Assembly: GCA_945872035.1 (NCBI GenBank)
Contig: CAMBYA010000026.1
Span: 1-13,737, forward strand
Direction: 5' to 3'
DNA: 13,737 nucleotides
Origin: Rhizobium sp. Q54
Lineage (GTDB): Bacteria; Pseudomonadota; Alphaproteobacteria; SMXS01
Position 1 is the stretch's first letter. The number at the start of each line of letters is the position of its first letter. The position numbers and the translations under genes are program-made. Below, in pieces: positions 7,801 through 13,737 of the stretch. The notes beneath the pieces were generated by a model. The model was not told where the DNA came from, made no database searches, and saw nothing but the letters and a program-made list of their open reading frames with translations.

Positions 7801-7985
7801 TCCCGATCAGGTTGTCCGACGACTTCATGACCGTCGGCGCGCTGGCCTCGAAAACCACGTTCTATGCGGGCGTAGGCGTCGATCTCAGCGCCCATTTCGG
7901 CACCCTGTCGTTCGACTACGACGCCGAGTTCGGCGGCGGTGCGCTGAATCACATTGTCTCGGGAACAGTCCGCGTCAGCTTCTGA
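4806..7985 (+). CDS. autotransporter (type Va) with beta-helix-like passenger
   Basis: The 1059-residue product is a self-secreting outer-membrane protein. Residues 1-34 look like a signal peptide: basic RPRRRMR, a hydrophobic core, cleavage near SEA-ADL. The passenger (about 36-740) is rich in G, T, D, N and S and repeats a pattern like G-I-x-x-x-G-x-(hydrophobic)-x-x-x-(I/V)-x-N-x-G-x-I, clearest at about 85-210, 380-450 and 480-520, as expected for a right-handed beta-helix. No protease, lipase or RGD motif was found. A basic linker (741-766, KERVERIAGKDPKRAKK) leads to the beta-barrel (about 769-1059), which starts TIWAEQLV and ends in VSGTVRVSF with the C-terminal Phe needed for outer-membrane assembly. 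GAGAGG 7 bases before the ATG supports the start. It appears monocistronic. Adhesion or surface coating is an inference. Confidence 0.9.
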   Translation: MYQVRPRRRMRASCAIAGGLVVASTMGVPDLSEAADLTITKTVTEPVRTSNASGGPGNILIESNGGVVVDKGTAVFIDSSHKVDNKGRVESKGIDGRGIVITGSVTSTVTNKGTITLGIDSDDKTVDGGNIGILLDTGASMTGDILNDTSGTISVSGVKSVGIVTRGSLAGNIKNDGKIAATGDGGLGMLLSGNITGIVTNNGTINTGSASTQSFDKDGKTITNPETAGGDGLAVSGNVGGGILNTGDKLTDQEEKDLTAGKVETVRGLKKDAIGTDATITIIGPENALHVGPGAGGTAGGSITIGAVTKESYGIINRGDMASSTTKDLGTAETVRIGLGAGSAASGTTTVVGGFFNDGGDITTKSTSGKSTSLAIGSGAVLPEIRNVGTMTATTTTGDAVVIGIEDSAQVDKLTNSGLLRAESTSVGGDAFTIVDASGTLKVIENTGTISSIETTGVDVKGQRITTTGTAIDLSTSKADVTVLNKGTIAGDVLFGSGADKYTLDGGTQTGTIDFGEGENTFSLNKAIFAGDLAATKGVVDLVVKASTFAIVSEDGAQVRDATFDKDSTLIVPIFGSDAVAGTLTATGTVALANGTAVVTDFKTLASEDITFTLVQAQTLNLEAGIEGLDVSDTSAFFNIDLALDEEDPNKLVVTVHRATADELGLNNNQTAVFNVTKTLLEQDTELGAAMANLKTNEEVQDAFNQLMPDNSGATQQGIFKTQAAIFGAINKRMDGIYKLDQRYKERVERIAGKDPKRAKKMGQRDKPTIWAEQLVLVANQKPFDDQLGFGGYSYGVALGADYPLLGLDAVGISLSQVWSEYREKTSFDTPTAVSTTQFNVYAGWESKGFFIDVSGGYGFSSYDGERNIVIGSVNRTSLSEWKGHHFGANVRGGYGVNVGRFSLMAAASFSWLKLHENGYVEKGLCEECVTSGAASNLVVGEQDVSFARGNIGLTAGMKFEDGTGIIEPNVRVGAVHEFSYKGPTNTAYFGHLPKNANLPIRLSDDFMTVGALASKTTFYAGVGVDLSAHFGTLSFDYDAEFGGGALNHIVSGTVRVSF

Positions 7986-8136
7986 CGTGGCAAGGACGAA
8001 GCCCGGCGGCTCGCACCGCGCGTGCCCCGTCCCGTCAGTAACCGGCTGAGACGACTACAGTCCTTGAACGGTTCTGTGGCGTAAAGGTCCGCTCCTCGGG
8101 TGGCCCTTGCCGGCGTTGTCGTGCCGGCCGCCCAGC
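7986..8136. other. convergent intergenic gap without a clear terminator
   Basis: This 151-bp gap separates the 3' ends of the autotransporter and antiporter genes. A 6-bp hairpin (GCCGGC 8109-8114 and 8123-8128, loop GTTGTCGT) lies 8 bases past the antiporter stop, but neither strand has a U tail. Termination here is probably Rho-dependent or relies on that hairpin. Confidence 0.4.
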
Positions 8137-9795
8137 CTATGCGGCCGATGCGCCGGTCCCGTGCGCCAGCATGGTCCTTGCCGTCTCGCGTTCGGCCATC
8201 ACCACCGTGGTGGCGCCGTGGCCCGCCAGATAGTCCTGCTCGGCGTCCGAATGGGCGCGGGCGATGATCTCCAGCGACGGGTTGAGGGCGCGCGCCTGAG
8301 AGACGACCTGGCCGGCCTCGAACGACTGCGGAATGGCGACAAACAGCCAGCGCGCCTCGGCCAGATTGGCGGCGGCCAGCACCTCGGCCGTGGCGGCGTT
8401 GCCGCCGATCACCTCGATGTCGCGCGCCCGGAGCTGCTCGATGATGCCCTTGTCCTCCTCGATCACCAGCACAGGGCGGTTGCGGAAGGCGTCGACGATC
8501 ATGGCGCCGACCCTCCCGGAACCGACGACGACGGCATGGCCGGTCTTGCTCGTCGGCACCAGCGTCTCGGTGCGTTCCGCCAGTGCGCCGGATGGGGTCT
8601 GCCGGCGTTCCCAGCGGTCGAGGATGCTGAAGAAGATCGGGTTGGCGAAGATCGACAACAGGGCGCCGGCGAGGATCAGGTCCTGTCCCTCCTGCGGCAG
8701 CATGCCGAGGCCGACGCCCAGCGCCGCCAGGATGAACGAGAACTCGCCGATCTGCGCCAGGCTGGCCGAAATCGTCAGCGCCACGGAGTTGTCGTGGCCG
8801 TATGCCCGCACGATCAGGAATGCGGCGAGCGACTTGCCCACCAGGATGATGAACACCGTCGCCAGCAGCGGCAGCGGATGCTCGAGCACGATGCGCGGAT
8901 CGAACAGCATGCCGACCGACACGAAAAACAGGACGGCGAAGGCGTCACGCAGCGGCAGCGTTTCCTCGGCGGCCCGGTGGCTGAGCTGGGACTCGCTCAG
9001 GATCATGCCGGCAAAGAACGCGCCCAGCGCGAACGACACGCCGAACAGCTTGGCGGCCAGGTACGCGACGCCGAGCGCGATAGCCAGCACCGCGAGGCGG
9101 AACAGCTCGCGCGAGCCGGTGTGCGCCATGTAATGCAACGTCCAGGGGATGACCCTCCGGCCAACCACCAGCATGAAGGCGATGAATCCGCCGACCTTGC
9201 CCAGCGTCAGCGCCAGGGTTTGGGCGATGTCGCCGGCTGTCAGTGCCGGAGCGCCGTTGTCGGCCGGCTGCAGCAGGCTCGCCATCGCTGGCAGCAGGAC
9301 GAGGGCAAGGACCATGGCGAGGTCCTCGACGATCAGCCACCCTACCGCGATCTGGCCGCGCTCGGTTTCCACCAGCCGCCGTTCCTGCAGCGCGCGGAGC
9401 AGCACAACGGTACTGGCGACGGACAGCGCCAGGCCGAACACCAGCCCGGCGCCGACCGACCAGCCCATCGCCCACGCCAGGGCCATGCCGAGCAGCGTCG
9501 CGAAGGTGATCTGTCCAATGGCGCCCGGAATGGCGATGGCCCTGACCTTCAGCAGGTCCTTCAGGGAAAAGTGCAGGCCGACGCCGAACATCAGCAGGAT
9601 CACGCCGATCTCGGCCAGTTCCTGGGCCAGCGCCGCATCGGCCACGAAGCCCGGTGTCGCCGGCCCTACCACCACACCCGCCAGCAGATACCCCACCAGC
9701 GGCGACAGGCGCAGGCGGTGGGCGACCGCGCCCAGCAGGAACGCCAGGCCGATACCGGCGACGATGGTGGTGATCAGCGGCGTTGCGTGGGGCAA
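8137..9795 (-). CDS. ybaL: CPA2-family cation:proton antiporter with RCK/TrkA-N domain (YbaL/KefB-like)
   Basis: The 552-residue inner-membrane protein exchanges monovalent cations (probably K+) for protons under cytoplasmic nucleotide control. The hydrophobic exchanger domain (about 1-390, some 12 membrane segments) includes PLVGYLLAGVVVGP (32-45), the acidic VEDLA (156-160) in a transport helix, and LFFVSVGM (289-296). A cytosolic Rossmann RCK domain follows (about 418-540) with VVGSGRVG (423-430) for nucleotide binding and acidic EED at 446-448. Length and order match E. coli YbaL (558 aa). The start is TTG 9795: the family N-terminus (M-x-HATPLITTIV) begins there and AGGAG lies 5 bases upstream. 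An upstream in-frame TTG at 9864 would add 23 unrelated residues. It is divergent from an HTH regulator that may control it. The C-terminus is short; no KefF/KefG partner is visible. Confidence 0.9.
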   Translation of the reverse strand: MPHATPLITTIVAGIGLAFLLGAVAHRLRLSPLVGYLLAGVVVGPATPGFVADAALAQELAEIGVILLMFGVGLHFSLKDLLKVRAIAIPGAIGQITFATLLGMALAWAMGWSVGAGLVFGLALSVASTVVLLRALQERRLVETERGQIAVGWLIVEDLAMVLALVLLPAMASLLQPADNGAPALTAGDIAQTLALTLGKVGGFIAFMLVVGRRVIPWTLHYMAHTGSRELFRLAVLAIALGVAYLAAKLFGVSFALGAFFAGMILSESQLSHRAAEETLPLRDAFAVLFFVSVGMLFDPRIVLEHPLPLLATVFIILVGKSLAAFLIVRAYGHDNSVALTISASLAQIGEFSFILAALGVGLGMLPQEGQDLILAGALLSIFANPIFFSILDRWERRQTPSGALAERTETLVPTSKTGHAVVVGSGRVGAMIVDAFRNRPVLVIEEDKGIIEQLRARDIEVIGGNAATAEVLAAANLAEARWLFVAIPQSFEAGQVVSQARALNPSLEIIARAHSDAEQDYLAGHGATTVVMAERETARTMLAHGTGASAA

Positions 9796-9800
9796 TCCGG

Positions 9801-9805
9801 CTCCT
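9801..9805 (-). promoter_or_regulatory. ribosome binding site deciding the antiporter TTG start
   Basis: AGGAG (minus strand, 9805-9801) is 5 bases before TTG 9795, where family similarity begins. No similar site precedes the TTG at 9864. Confidence 0.65.
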
Positions 9806-9852
9806 GGGTCGCTGTAAGTTGTAAGTCTCAAGACAACAATGCCGGACCCAGC

Positions 9853-9881
9853 TTGAAATATCAATCAATTTGGTTTATTAT
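9853..9881 (+). promoter_or_regulatory. promoter of the HTH regulator gene
   Basis: TTGAAA (9853-9858) and TATTAT (9876-9881) are separated by exactly 17 bp, each one or two bases from consensus, in a strikingly AT-rich island of a GC-rich region. The predicted start near 9888 gives a leader of about 15 bases that includes AAGG at 9889-9892. Confidence 0.7.
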
Positions 9882-9903
9882 GATCAATAAGGTTGAAATT
9901 TCA
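9853..9903. promoter_or_regulatory. paired 11-bp operator-like motif
   Basis: TTGAAATATCA (9853-9863) and TTGAAATTTCA (9893-9903) differ at one base and start exactly 40 bp apart, about four helical turns. Each is dyad-symmetric; TGAAATTTCA at 9894-9903 is a perfect palindrome. The first copy covers the -35 box of the HTH promoter and the second reaches the HTH start codon. A TGATCA palindrome lies between them at 9881-9886. This layout suits autorepression by the adjacent XRE protein. Confidence 0.5.
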
Positions 9904-10163
9904 TGGGATGCAGCCCGTTGCCTATGTTCGCACCGGCCCAGTGCCGGGCCGCCCGAGGCCTTCTCGACTGGAACCAGGGACAACTCGCCCAGCAGGCCGG
10001 CGTGTCGCGTTCGACGGTGCGGGAGTTCGAGGCGGGTCATCACGAGTTGCACCGGTCGACGCAGACGCTGCTGGTGCGGGCACTGCAAGACGCCGGCGTT
10101 CGCCTGATCGACGCGGGCGAGGAGGGCTGCGGCGTCAGGCTGGCGAAGCCTTCAATCCCCTGA
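9903..10163 (+). CDS. small XRE-family HTH transcriptional regulator
   Basis: The 86-residue protein is a stand-alone Cro/C1-type DNA-binding domain. The core AQCRAARGLLDWNQGQLA (12-29) leads into the helix-turn-helix QLAQQAGVSRSTVREFEAG (27-45), then a helix bundle to LVRALQDAGVRLID (57-70). The pattern closely resembles small alphaproteobacterial regulators that start (M)xPAQCRAARxLL. There is no separate effector or dimerisation domain. ATG 9903 has AAGG 10 bases upstream; ATG 9924 (M8) lies nearer the conserved start but lacks a ribosome binding site. The gene is divergent from the antiporter and 102 bp upstream of the MHS transporter on the same strand, so either could be a target. The paired motif at 9853-9903 suggests autoregulation. 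Confidence 0.8.
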   Translation: MGCSPLPMFAPAQCRAARGLLDWNQGQLAQQAGVSRSTVREFEAGHHELHRSTQTLLVRALQDAGVRLIDAGEEGCGVRLAKPSIP

Positions 10164-10186
10164 AATCCGTGGCCCGACCGGCACCG

Positions 10187-10248
10187 ATGCAGTATTGAGG
10201 ACTGGCCTCCGGAGGGACCGCTGGCCGGTCCCGAAGCCAGCACTGCAT
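10187..10248 (+). promoter_or_regulatory. three-tier nested hairpin upstream of the MHS transporter
   Basis: Three nested inverted repeats share one centre: ATGCAGT (10187-10193) with ACTGCAT (10242-10248), CTGGC (10202-10206) with GCCAG (10236-10240), and GGGACCG (10214-10220) with CGGTCCC (10226-10232), loop CTGGC. The structure ends 17 bases before the transporter ATG and has no U tail. GAAGCCAGC occurs twice (10233-10241, 10254-10262), the second next to the ribosome binding site GAGAAG (10252-10257). CTGGC at 10202 or in the loop could pair with either, giving possible alternative folds. It matches no riboswitch class that I recognise. Confidence 0.5.
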
Positions 10249-10265
10249 AACGAGAAGCCAGCCCT

Positions 10266-11594
10266 ATGAGCACTACCGCCGCCACGGATGACCGGTCCAG
10301 CCGCCCGCTGTCCCGGCAGGACATGAAAACCCTGTCGCTGTCCGCCCTCGGCGGCGCGCTGGAGTTCTACGACTTCATCGTCTTCGTGTTTTTCACAGCG
10401 GCGCTCAGCAAGCTGTTCTTTCCGCCGGACGTCTCCGACTGGGTACGGCAGCTGCAGACCTACGGCATCTTCGCCGCCGGTTACCTGGCGCGGCCCTTGG
10501 GCGGCATCGTCATGGCGCATTTCGGCGACCTGGTCGGCCGCAAGCGCATGTTCACCTTCAGCATCTTCCTGATGGCGGTGCCGACCTTCGCCATGGGCCT
10601 GCTGCCGACCTACGCCGAGATCGGCATCGCCGCGCCGATCCTGCTGCTGCTGCTGCGCATCATCCAGGGCGCGGCGATCGGCGGCGAGGTCCCCGGCGCC
10701 TGGGTGTTCGTGGCCGAGCACGTGCCGGACCGCCATGTGGGTTTCGCCTGCGGCACGCTCACCGCCGGCCTGACCGTCGGCATCCTGATGGGATCGCTGA
10801 TGGCGACCTTCATCAATCAGTCCCTGTCGCCCCAGGAAGTGCTGGACTACGGATGGCGCATCGCCTTCGTGCTCGGCGGCGTGTTCGGGCTGCTCGGCGT
10901 CTATCTGCGGCGCTACCTGAGCGAGACCCCCGTGTTCGAGGAAATGCGCCAGCACAAGGCGCTGGCCCGCGAGCTGCCGATCAAGACGGTGATCCTCGCC
11001 CACCCAGGATCGGTGGCCCTGTCCATGCTGCTGACCTGGATGCTGACGGCCGCCATCGTCGTGGTGATCCTGATGACGCCCAACTTCCTGCAGTCGGCCT
11101 ACGGCTTCGCGCCCGCGGTCGCCTTCAAGGCCAATGCGGTCGCGGTGATCTGCCTGACGGCGGGGTGCCTGTTCGCCGGCTGGGCGGTCGACCGCTACGG
11201 ATCGGGCACCACCTTCATCGCCGGCAGCATCCTGCTCGCGGCCTGCGTCTACGGCTTCTATACCAACATCGCGCAGGACCCGACCCTGCTATTCCCGTTC
11301 TACAGCCTCACCGGCTTCACCGTCGGCATCGTCGGCGCGGTCCCCTTTGTCATGGTGAAGGCGTTTCCGCCCGCGGTGCGGTTCTCCGGCCTCTCGTTTT
11401 CCTACAACATGGCGTACGCGATCTTCGGCGGTCTCACGCCCGTCGCGGTGGCGGCGCTGCTCAAGGAAAGCCCGCTGGCGCCCGCCTGGTACGTGATCGC
11501 CACCTGCGCCATCGGCCTGGTCCTCGGCATTTACATGAAACTGACGGGCTTCGGGCGGAGCCCGGTTGACCGTTCCGGCACAGGCCGTACCTAG
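10266..11594 (+). CDS. MHS-family (MFS) metabolite:proton symporter
   Basis: The 442-residue inner-membrane protein has about 12 hydrophobic segments and belongs to the metabolite:H+ symporter branch of the major facilitator superfamily (relatives of ProP, ShiA, KgtP, YhjE). Branch signatures are GGALEFYDF (29-37), ARPLGG...GDLVGRKR (75-94, the cytoplasmic loop 2-3 motif) and RIIQGAAIGGE (131-141). Likely substrates are organic acids, osmolytes or aromatic acids taken up with protons; the exact one cannot be read from the sequence. The start at ATG 10266 has GAGAAG 8 bases upstream. The gene lies behind the HTH regulator and a nested hairpin, and its stop is 3 bp from the stop of the convergent LLM gene. 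The last 15 residues are polar and cytoplasmic. Confidence 0.88.
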   Translation: MSTTAATDDRSSRPLSRQDMKTLSLSALGGALEFYDFIVFVFFTAALSKLFFPPDVSDWVRQLQTYGIFAAGYLARPLGGIVMAHFGDLVGRKRMFTFSIFLMAVPTFAMGLLPTYAEIGIAAPILLLLLRIIQGAAIGGEVPGAWVFVAEHVPDRHVGFACGTLTAGLTVGILMGSLMATFINQSLSPQEVLDYGWRIAFVLGGVFGLLGVYLRRYLSETPVFEEMRQHKALARELPIKTVILAHPGSVALSMLLTWMLTAAIVVVILMTPNFLQSAYGFAPAVAFKANAVAVICLTAGCLFAGWAVDRYGSGTTFIAGSILLAACVYGFYTNIAQDPTLLFPFYSLTGFTVGIVGAVPFVMVKAFPPAVRFSGLSFSYNMAYAIFGGLTPVAVAALLKESPLAPAWYVIATCAIGLVLGIYMKLTGFGRSPVDRSGTGRT

Positions 11595-11606
11595 CCCTTA
11601 CAGGGC
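11594..11606. repeat. small inverted repeat across the convergent stop codons
   Basis: GCCCT (11594-11598) and AGGGC (11602-11606) around TAC form a 5-bp hairpin on either strand. It overlaps the last base of the MHS stop codon (TAG, 11592-11594) and the LLM stop (11600-11598). It lacks a U tail, so terminator function is doubtful. Confidence 0.3.
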
Positions 11607-12458
11607 GGAGACGACCTCGTCACCCAGCTGCTTGATCATGTCGGCGGCCTTGTCCGGCCATACCGCGAAGACGGGCACCGTGAGGCGGTGAACGCCGATG
11701 TCCTCGAAACGCCTCACCGCGTCGGTGCCGCCCTTCATCAACCACACGCCGGTGATCTCGATTTCGTTGAAATCGCGGCCCACCTCGTCGCAGGCCTTGC
11801 GCAGCAGGGCCAGATGTTCGGACAGTTCGGTGACGCTGCCGCTCGGCGAGTACCAGCCATTGCCATGGCGGGCGACCCGCTCGAATGCCTTGCCCTTGTT
11901 GCCGCCGATATGGACCGGCAGCGGCTTCTGCACAGGCAAGGGGTATGACTTGAAATTGTGCCAGCTGAGGAACTCGCTTTCGTGCTCGACGACGTCGCCG
12001 GACCACACCTTGCGCATGGCCTGGATGTAGTCGTCGAACCGGGCGCCGCGGCGCTCGAACGGCGTGCCCATGGCGGCGAACTCTTCCTGCAGCCAGCCGA
12101 TGCCGGCGCCAAGCATGAACCGGCCCCTGGACACGAAGTCCAGGCTGGCCACCTGCTTGGCCATCAGCAGCGGGTTGGCCTGCGACAGGATGTTGACGCC
12201 GGTGCCCAGCCGCAGCGTCTTCGTCGCGGCGGCTATGGCAGTCAACGCCAGCAGCGGGTCCACGTAGTTGGTTTCCGGCTCGGAGCTCATGCGGCCGCTG
12301 ACGTTGTAGGGATAGCGGCTTTCATACTCCAGCGGCACGATGACGTGCTCGAAGGTCCACACGGACTCGATGCCGGCCTGCTCCGCCAGCTGGGCGTGGG
12401 CGATCATCTGGTCGGGCGACGCGACGCCTTTGTTGATGGGGGCGATGCCGAATTTCAT
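11598..12458 (-). CDS. LLM-class flavin/F420-dependent oxidoreductase
   Basis: The 286-residue TIM-barrel protein belongs to the bacterial luciferase-like superfamily, near the Rv2161c-type probable F420-dependent oxidoreductases. Typical features are MKFGIAP at the first strand, FEHVIVP (36-42), LGTGVNIL...NP (84-96), LDFVSRGRFMLGAGIGW (106-122), ERRGARFDDY (135-144) and PVHIGG (181-186). Such enzymes use F420 or FMN for hydride transfer or mono-oxygenation; which cofactor applies here cannot be told, and no F420 synthesis genes lie in the window. ATG 12458 overlaps the upstream transporter stop as ATGA and has GAGGGA just upstream, so the two genes are translationally coupled. The product likely acts on what that transporter imports. 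Confidence 0.88.
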   Translation of the reverse strand: MKFGIAPINKGVASPDQMIAHAQLAEQAGIESVWTFEHVIVPLEYESRYPYNVSGRMSSEPETNYVDPLLALTAIAAATKTLRLGTGVNILSQANPLLMAKQVASLDFVSRGRFMLGAGIGWLQEEFAAMGTPFERRGARFDDYIQAMRKVWSGDVVEHESEFLSWHNFKSYPLPVQKPLPVHIGGNKGKAFERVARHGNGWYSPSGSVTELSEHLALLRKACDEVGRDFNEIEITGVWLMKGGTDAVRRFEDIGVHRLTVPVFAVWPDKAADMIKQLGDEVVSAL

Positions 12459-13678
12459 GAAGTCCCTCTCTTTCTGGTGGGCAGGAAGAACATGCCCGCC
12501 GCGGCGACCAGCGTGCCGCCGATATAGAATTCCAGCGCCGGATCGTAGGATTGGAAGGCGTCGAACACCCAGCCCGAAATGACCGCGCCCAGCGCACTGA
12601 CCGTCAGGAACGGCATCAGCAGTCCGGCCACCTTGCCGAACGATGCCGCGCCGAACCGCGCGCCGACCATGGCACCCAGCAGCGCCATGTGCGAGCCGCC
12701 GGTGAACCCGGCGAACGCGGCGACGACCAGCATGACCGGATAGCTGGGAAGGCTGATCATGATCGCCATCGCGACCATCAGCGGGATCGACGTGCCCCAG
12801 TAGACGTAGCGCAGGTCGACCCGGTCCGACAGGGTGCCGACGGTCAGCTTCGAGGCGACCATGGCGATCGCGACAACCGACATCAGCGACGCGCTCAGCG
12901 CCGGCGGGATGCCGACATCCGCCGCATAGGGCCGCAGATTGGCCATGAAGCCGGCGAAGGCCAGCGCGGGCGGCAGGATGCCGACCACGATCAGCCAGAA
13001 GGTCCGCTCGCGCAGGATGTCGGCGTAGCTCCAGTCCCGGTGCAGGCCGTCGGCGGACGCCTGCCGCGACAGCGCGCTTTCCGGATCGGGCTCGATTCCC
13101 GCGGCTTCGGGGCTGTTGCGGATGATCAGCCAGGCCGGCGGGATAATGGCGAGTGCGGCGAAGGCGGCCAGGATCTGGTGCGCGGTGCGCCAGTCGAACT
13201 CCCGGGCAAGCACCGTGACCAGCAGCGGCAGCACCGCGCCGCCGATCGAGCTGCCCAACGAGACGATGCCGATGGCCAGCCCGCGCTTGCCGCGAAACCA
13301 TTTGGCGGCAAGGGCCTGTCCGCCAAGCGATCCGGCCAGGGTGAAGCCGAAACCCAGCAGCACCGCATAGATGGCGATGATCTGCCACAGCGCCGTCGAC
13401 ACCGAGATCAGCGCCAGCCCGGCGGCATAGGCGACGCCGCCGAGACAGATCAGCACCCGCATGGAGACCCGGTCGAACGCCCAGCCGGCCGCTGGCCCCA
13501 TCACGCCCAGCGCGATGGTGAAAACCGTCGTCGCCCACATCACATCGCCGCGACCCGCGCCGAACTCGCGCATCCAGTGCTCGACCCAGAAGGTGAAGGC
13601 ATAGGAACCCAGGCCGAAGGTCACCGCCTGAAACAGCATGGCGACGGCGACCACGTACCAACCGTAGTAGATTTTCAT
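12455..13678 (-). CDS. MFS transporter, monocarboxylate/oxalate:formate-antiporter-like
   Basis: The 407-residue inner-membrane protein has about 12 membrane segments in two six-helix halves joined by a polar loop (about 190-215). YYGWYVV at the N-terminus (4-10) and KWFRGKRGLAIGI (126-138) before the fifth helix are hallmarks of the monocarboxylate porter/OFA branch, which moves small carboxylates. The cytoplasmic 2-3 loop reads GWAFDRVSMRV (65-75). ATG 13678 has GGGGAGAAG about 7 bases upstream. The stop (TGA 12457-12455) overlaps the start of the LLM oxidoreductase, making a two-gene operon. The substrate is unknown but probably organic and negatively charged. A third member upstream of 13737 is possible. 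Confidence 0.87.
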   Translation of the reverse strand: MKIYYGWYVVAVAMLFQAVTFGLGSYAFTFWVEHWMREFGAGRGDVMWATTVFTIALGVMGPAAGWAFDRVSMRVLICLGGVAYAAGLALISVSTALWQIIAIYAVLLGFGFTLAGSLGGQALAAKWFRGKRGLAIGIVSLGSSIGGAVLPLLVTVLAREFDWRTAHQILAAFAALAIIPPAWLIIRNSPEAAGIEPDPESALSRQASADGLHRDWSYADILRERTFWLIVVGILPPALAFAGFMANLRPYAADVGIPPALSASLMSVVAIAMVASKLTVGTLSDRVDLRYVYWGTSIPLMVAMAIMISLPSYPVMLVVAAFAGFTGGSHMALLGAMVGARFGAASFGKVAGLLMPFLTVSALGAVISGWVFDAFQSYDPALEFYIGGTLVAAAGMFFLPTRKRGTS

Positions 13679-13737
13679 GCAGGCACTTCTCCCCGAGGCG
13701 GCGATCTTACGGCCTTTGACCGCCAGGAAACCAGCAT
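13675..13737 (-). other. open frame at window edge overlapping the transporter start (possible C-terminus of an upstream gene)
   Basis: The frame from 13737 is open for 20 codons and stops at TGA 13677-13675, overlapping the transporter ATG as ATGA. It could be the end of an upstream operon member. Its sequence (ending SPPRGEVPA) has no recognisable family features, and 20 open codons are common by chance in GC-rich DNA. Confidence 0.2.

Noticed and set aside
5376..7952. Minus-strand 858-codon frame opposite the autotransporter
   Set aside because: Its length is striking, but the product is biased (R, D, H, G, V) and mirrors the repetitive passenger. The plus strand has a signal peptide, a barrel and a terminal Phe, so it is the coding strand.
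8109..8128. GCCGGC hairpin as a terminator for the antiporter gene
   Set aside because: The stem is 6 bp with an 8-base loop and no U tail on either strand, so I do not call it a Rho-independent terminator.
9813..9826. Tandem TGTAAGT repeat in the antiporter leader
   Set aside because: Only two 7-bp copies in an otherwise AT-richer leader; too short to claim a function, and better explained by chance.
8107..10107. Plus-strand 666-codon frame opposite the antiporter and running into the HTH gene
   Set aside because: It covers both the antiporter gene and the AT-rich divergent promoter region; the product is Q/R/H/D-rich with no domain.
11598..13661. One 687-codon minus-strand frame joining a transporter-region sequence to the LLM oxidoreductase, as if a fusion protein
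   Set aside because: The upstream part is a shifted frame of the MFS transporter. The LLM protein has its own ATG and ribosome binding site at 12458, and the transporter is intact in the other frame.

Overview
This is a GC-rich bacterial chromosomal segment that reads like an alphaproteobacterium. The evidence is strong G/C third-position bias (which also produces many long false ORFs), a squalene-hopene cyclase with the C-terminal extension usual in Alphaproteobacteria, and use of GTG and TTG starts. The genus cannot be fixed from the sequence. No rRNA, tRNA, CRISPR array, insertion sequence or prophage gene was seen.

Left part (1-2582): a partial DUF4286/EthD-like small protein (minus) is divergent from an orphan squalene-hopene cyclase gene (plus). 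The cyclase ends at a bidirectional terminator shared with the next, oppositely oriented block.

Cold-response block (2583-4508, minus): an RhlE-type DEAD-box RNA helicase is followed by a CspA-type cold-shock protein, separated by a terminator-like structure and a structured csp leader. The helicase has a promoter with a perfect -35 box and a 13-bp palindrome near its predicted transcription start.

Autotransporter block (4595-7985, plus): a 1059-residue type V secreted protein with a repetitive beta-helix-like passenger and a C-terminal beta-barrel. It has an unusually long leader holding a GC-rich hairpin and a small ORF whose stop codon abuts the autotransporter start.

Transport and regulation block (8137-11594): a YbaL/KefB-like CPA2 cation:proton antiporter with an RCK/TrkA-N domain (minus) is divergent from a small XRE-type HTH regulator (plus). 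The AT-rich gap has a good promoter and two near-identical 11-bp motifs 40 bp apart, a likely autoregulatory operator. Downstream is an MHS-family (ProP/ShiA-like) metabolite:proton symporter behind a three-tier nested hairpin.

Right end (11598-13678, minus): a two-gene operon of a monocarboxylate-type MFS transporter and an LLM-class flavin/F420-dependent oxidoreductase, overlapping by ATGA. It converges on the MHS gene with 3 bp between the two stop codons. Transporter plus oxidoreductase suggests uptake and oxidation of one organic compound.

Most genes belong to known families. The least explained elements are the autotransporter passenger, the paired operator motif at 9853-9903, the nested hairpin at 10187-10248 and the leader ORF at 4635-4805. 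No clearly new multi-gene system is evident.
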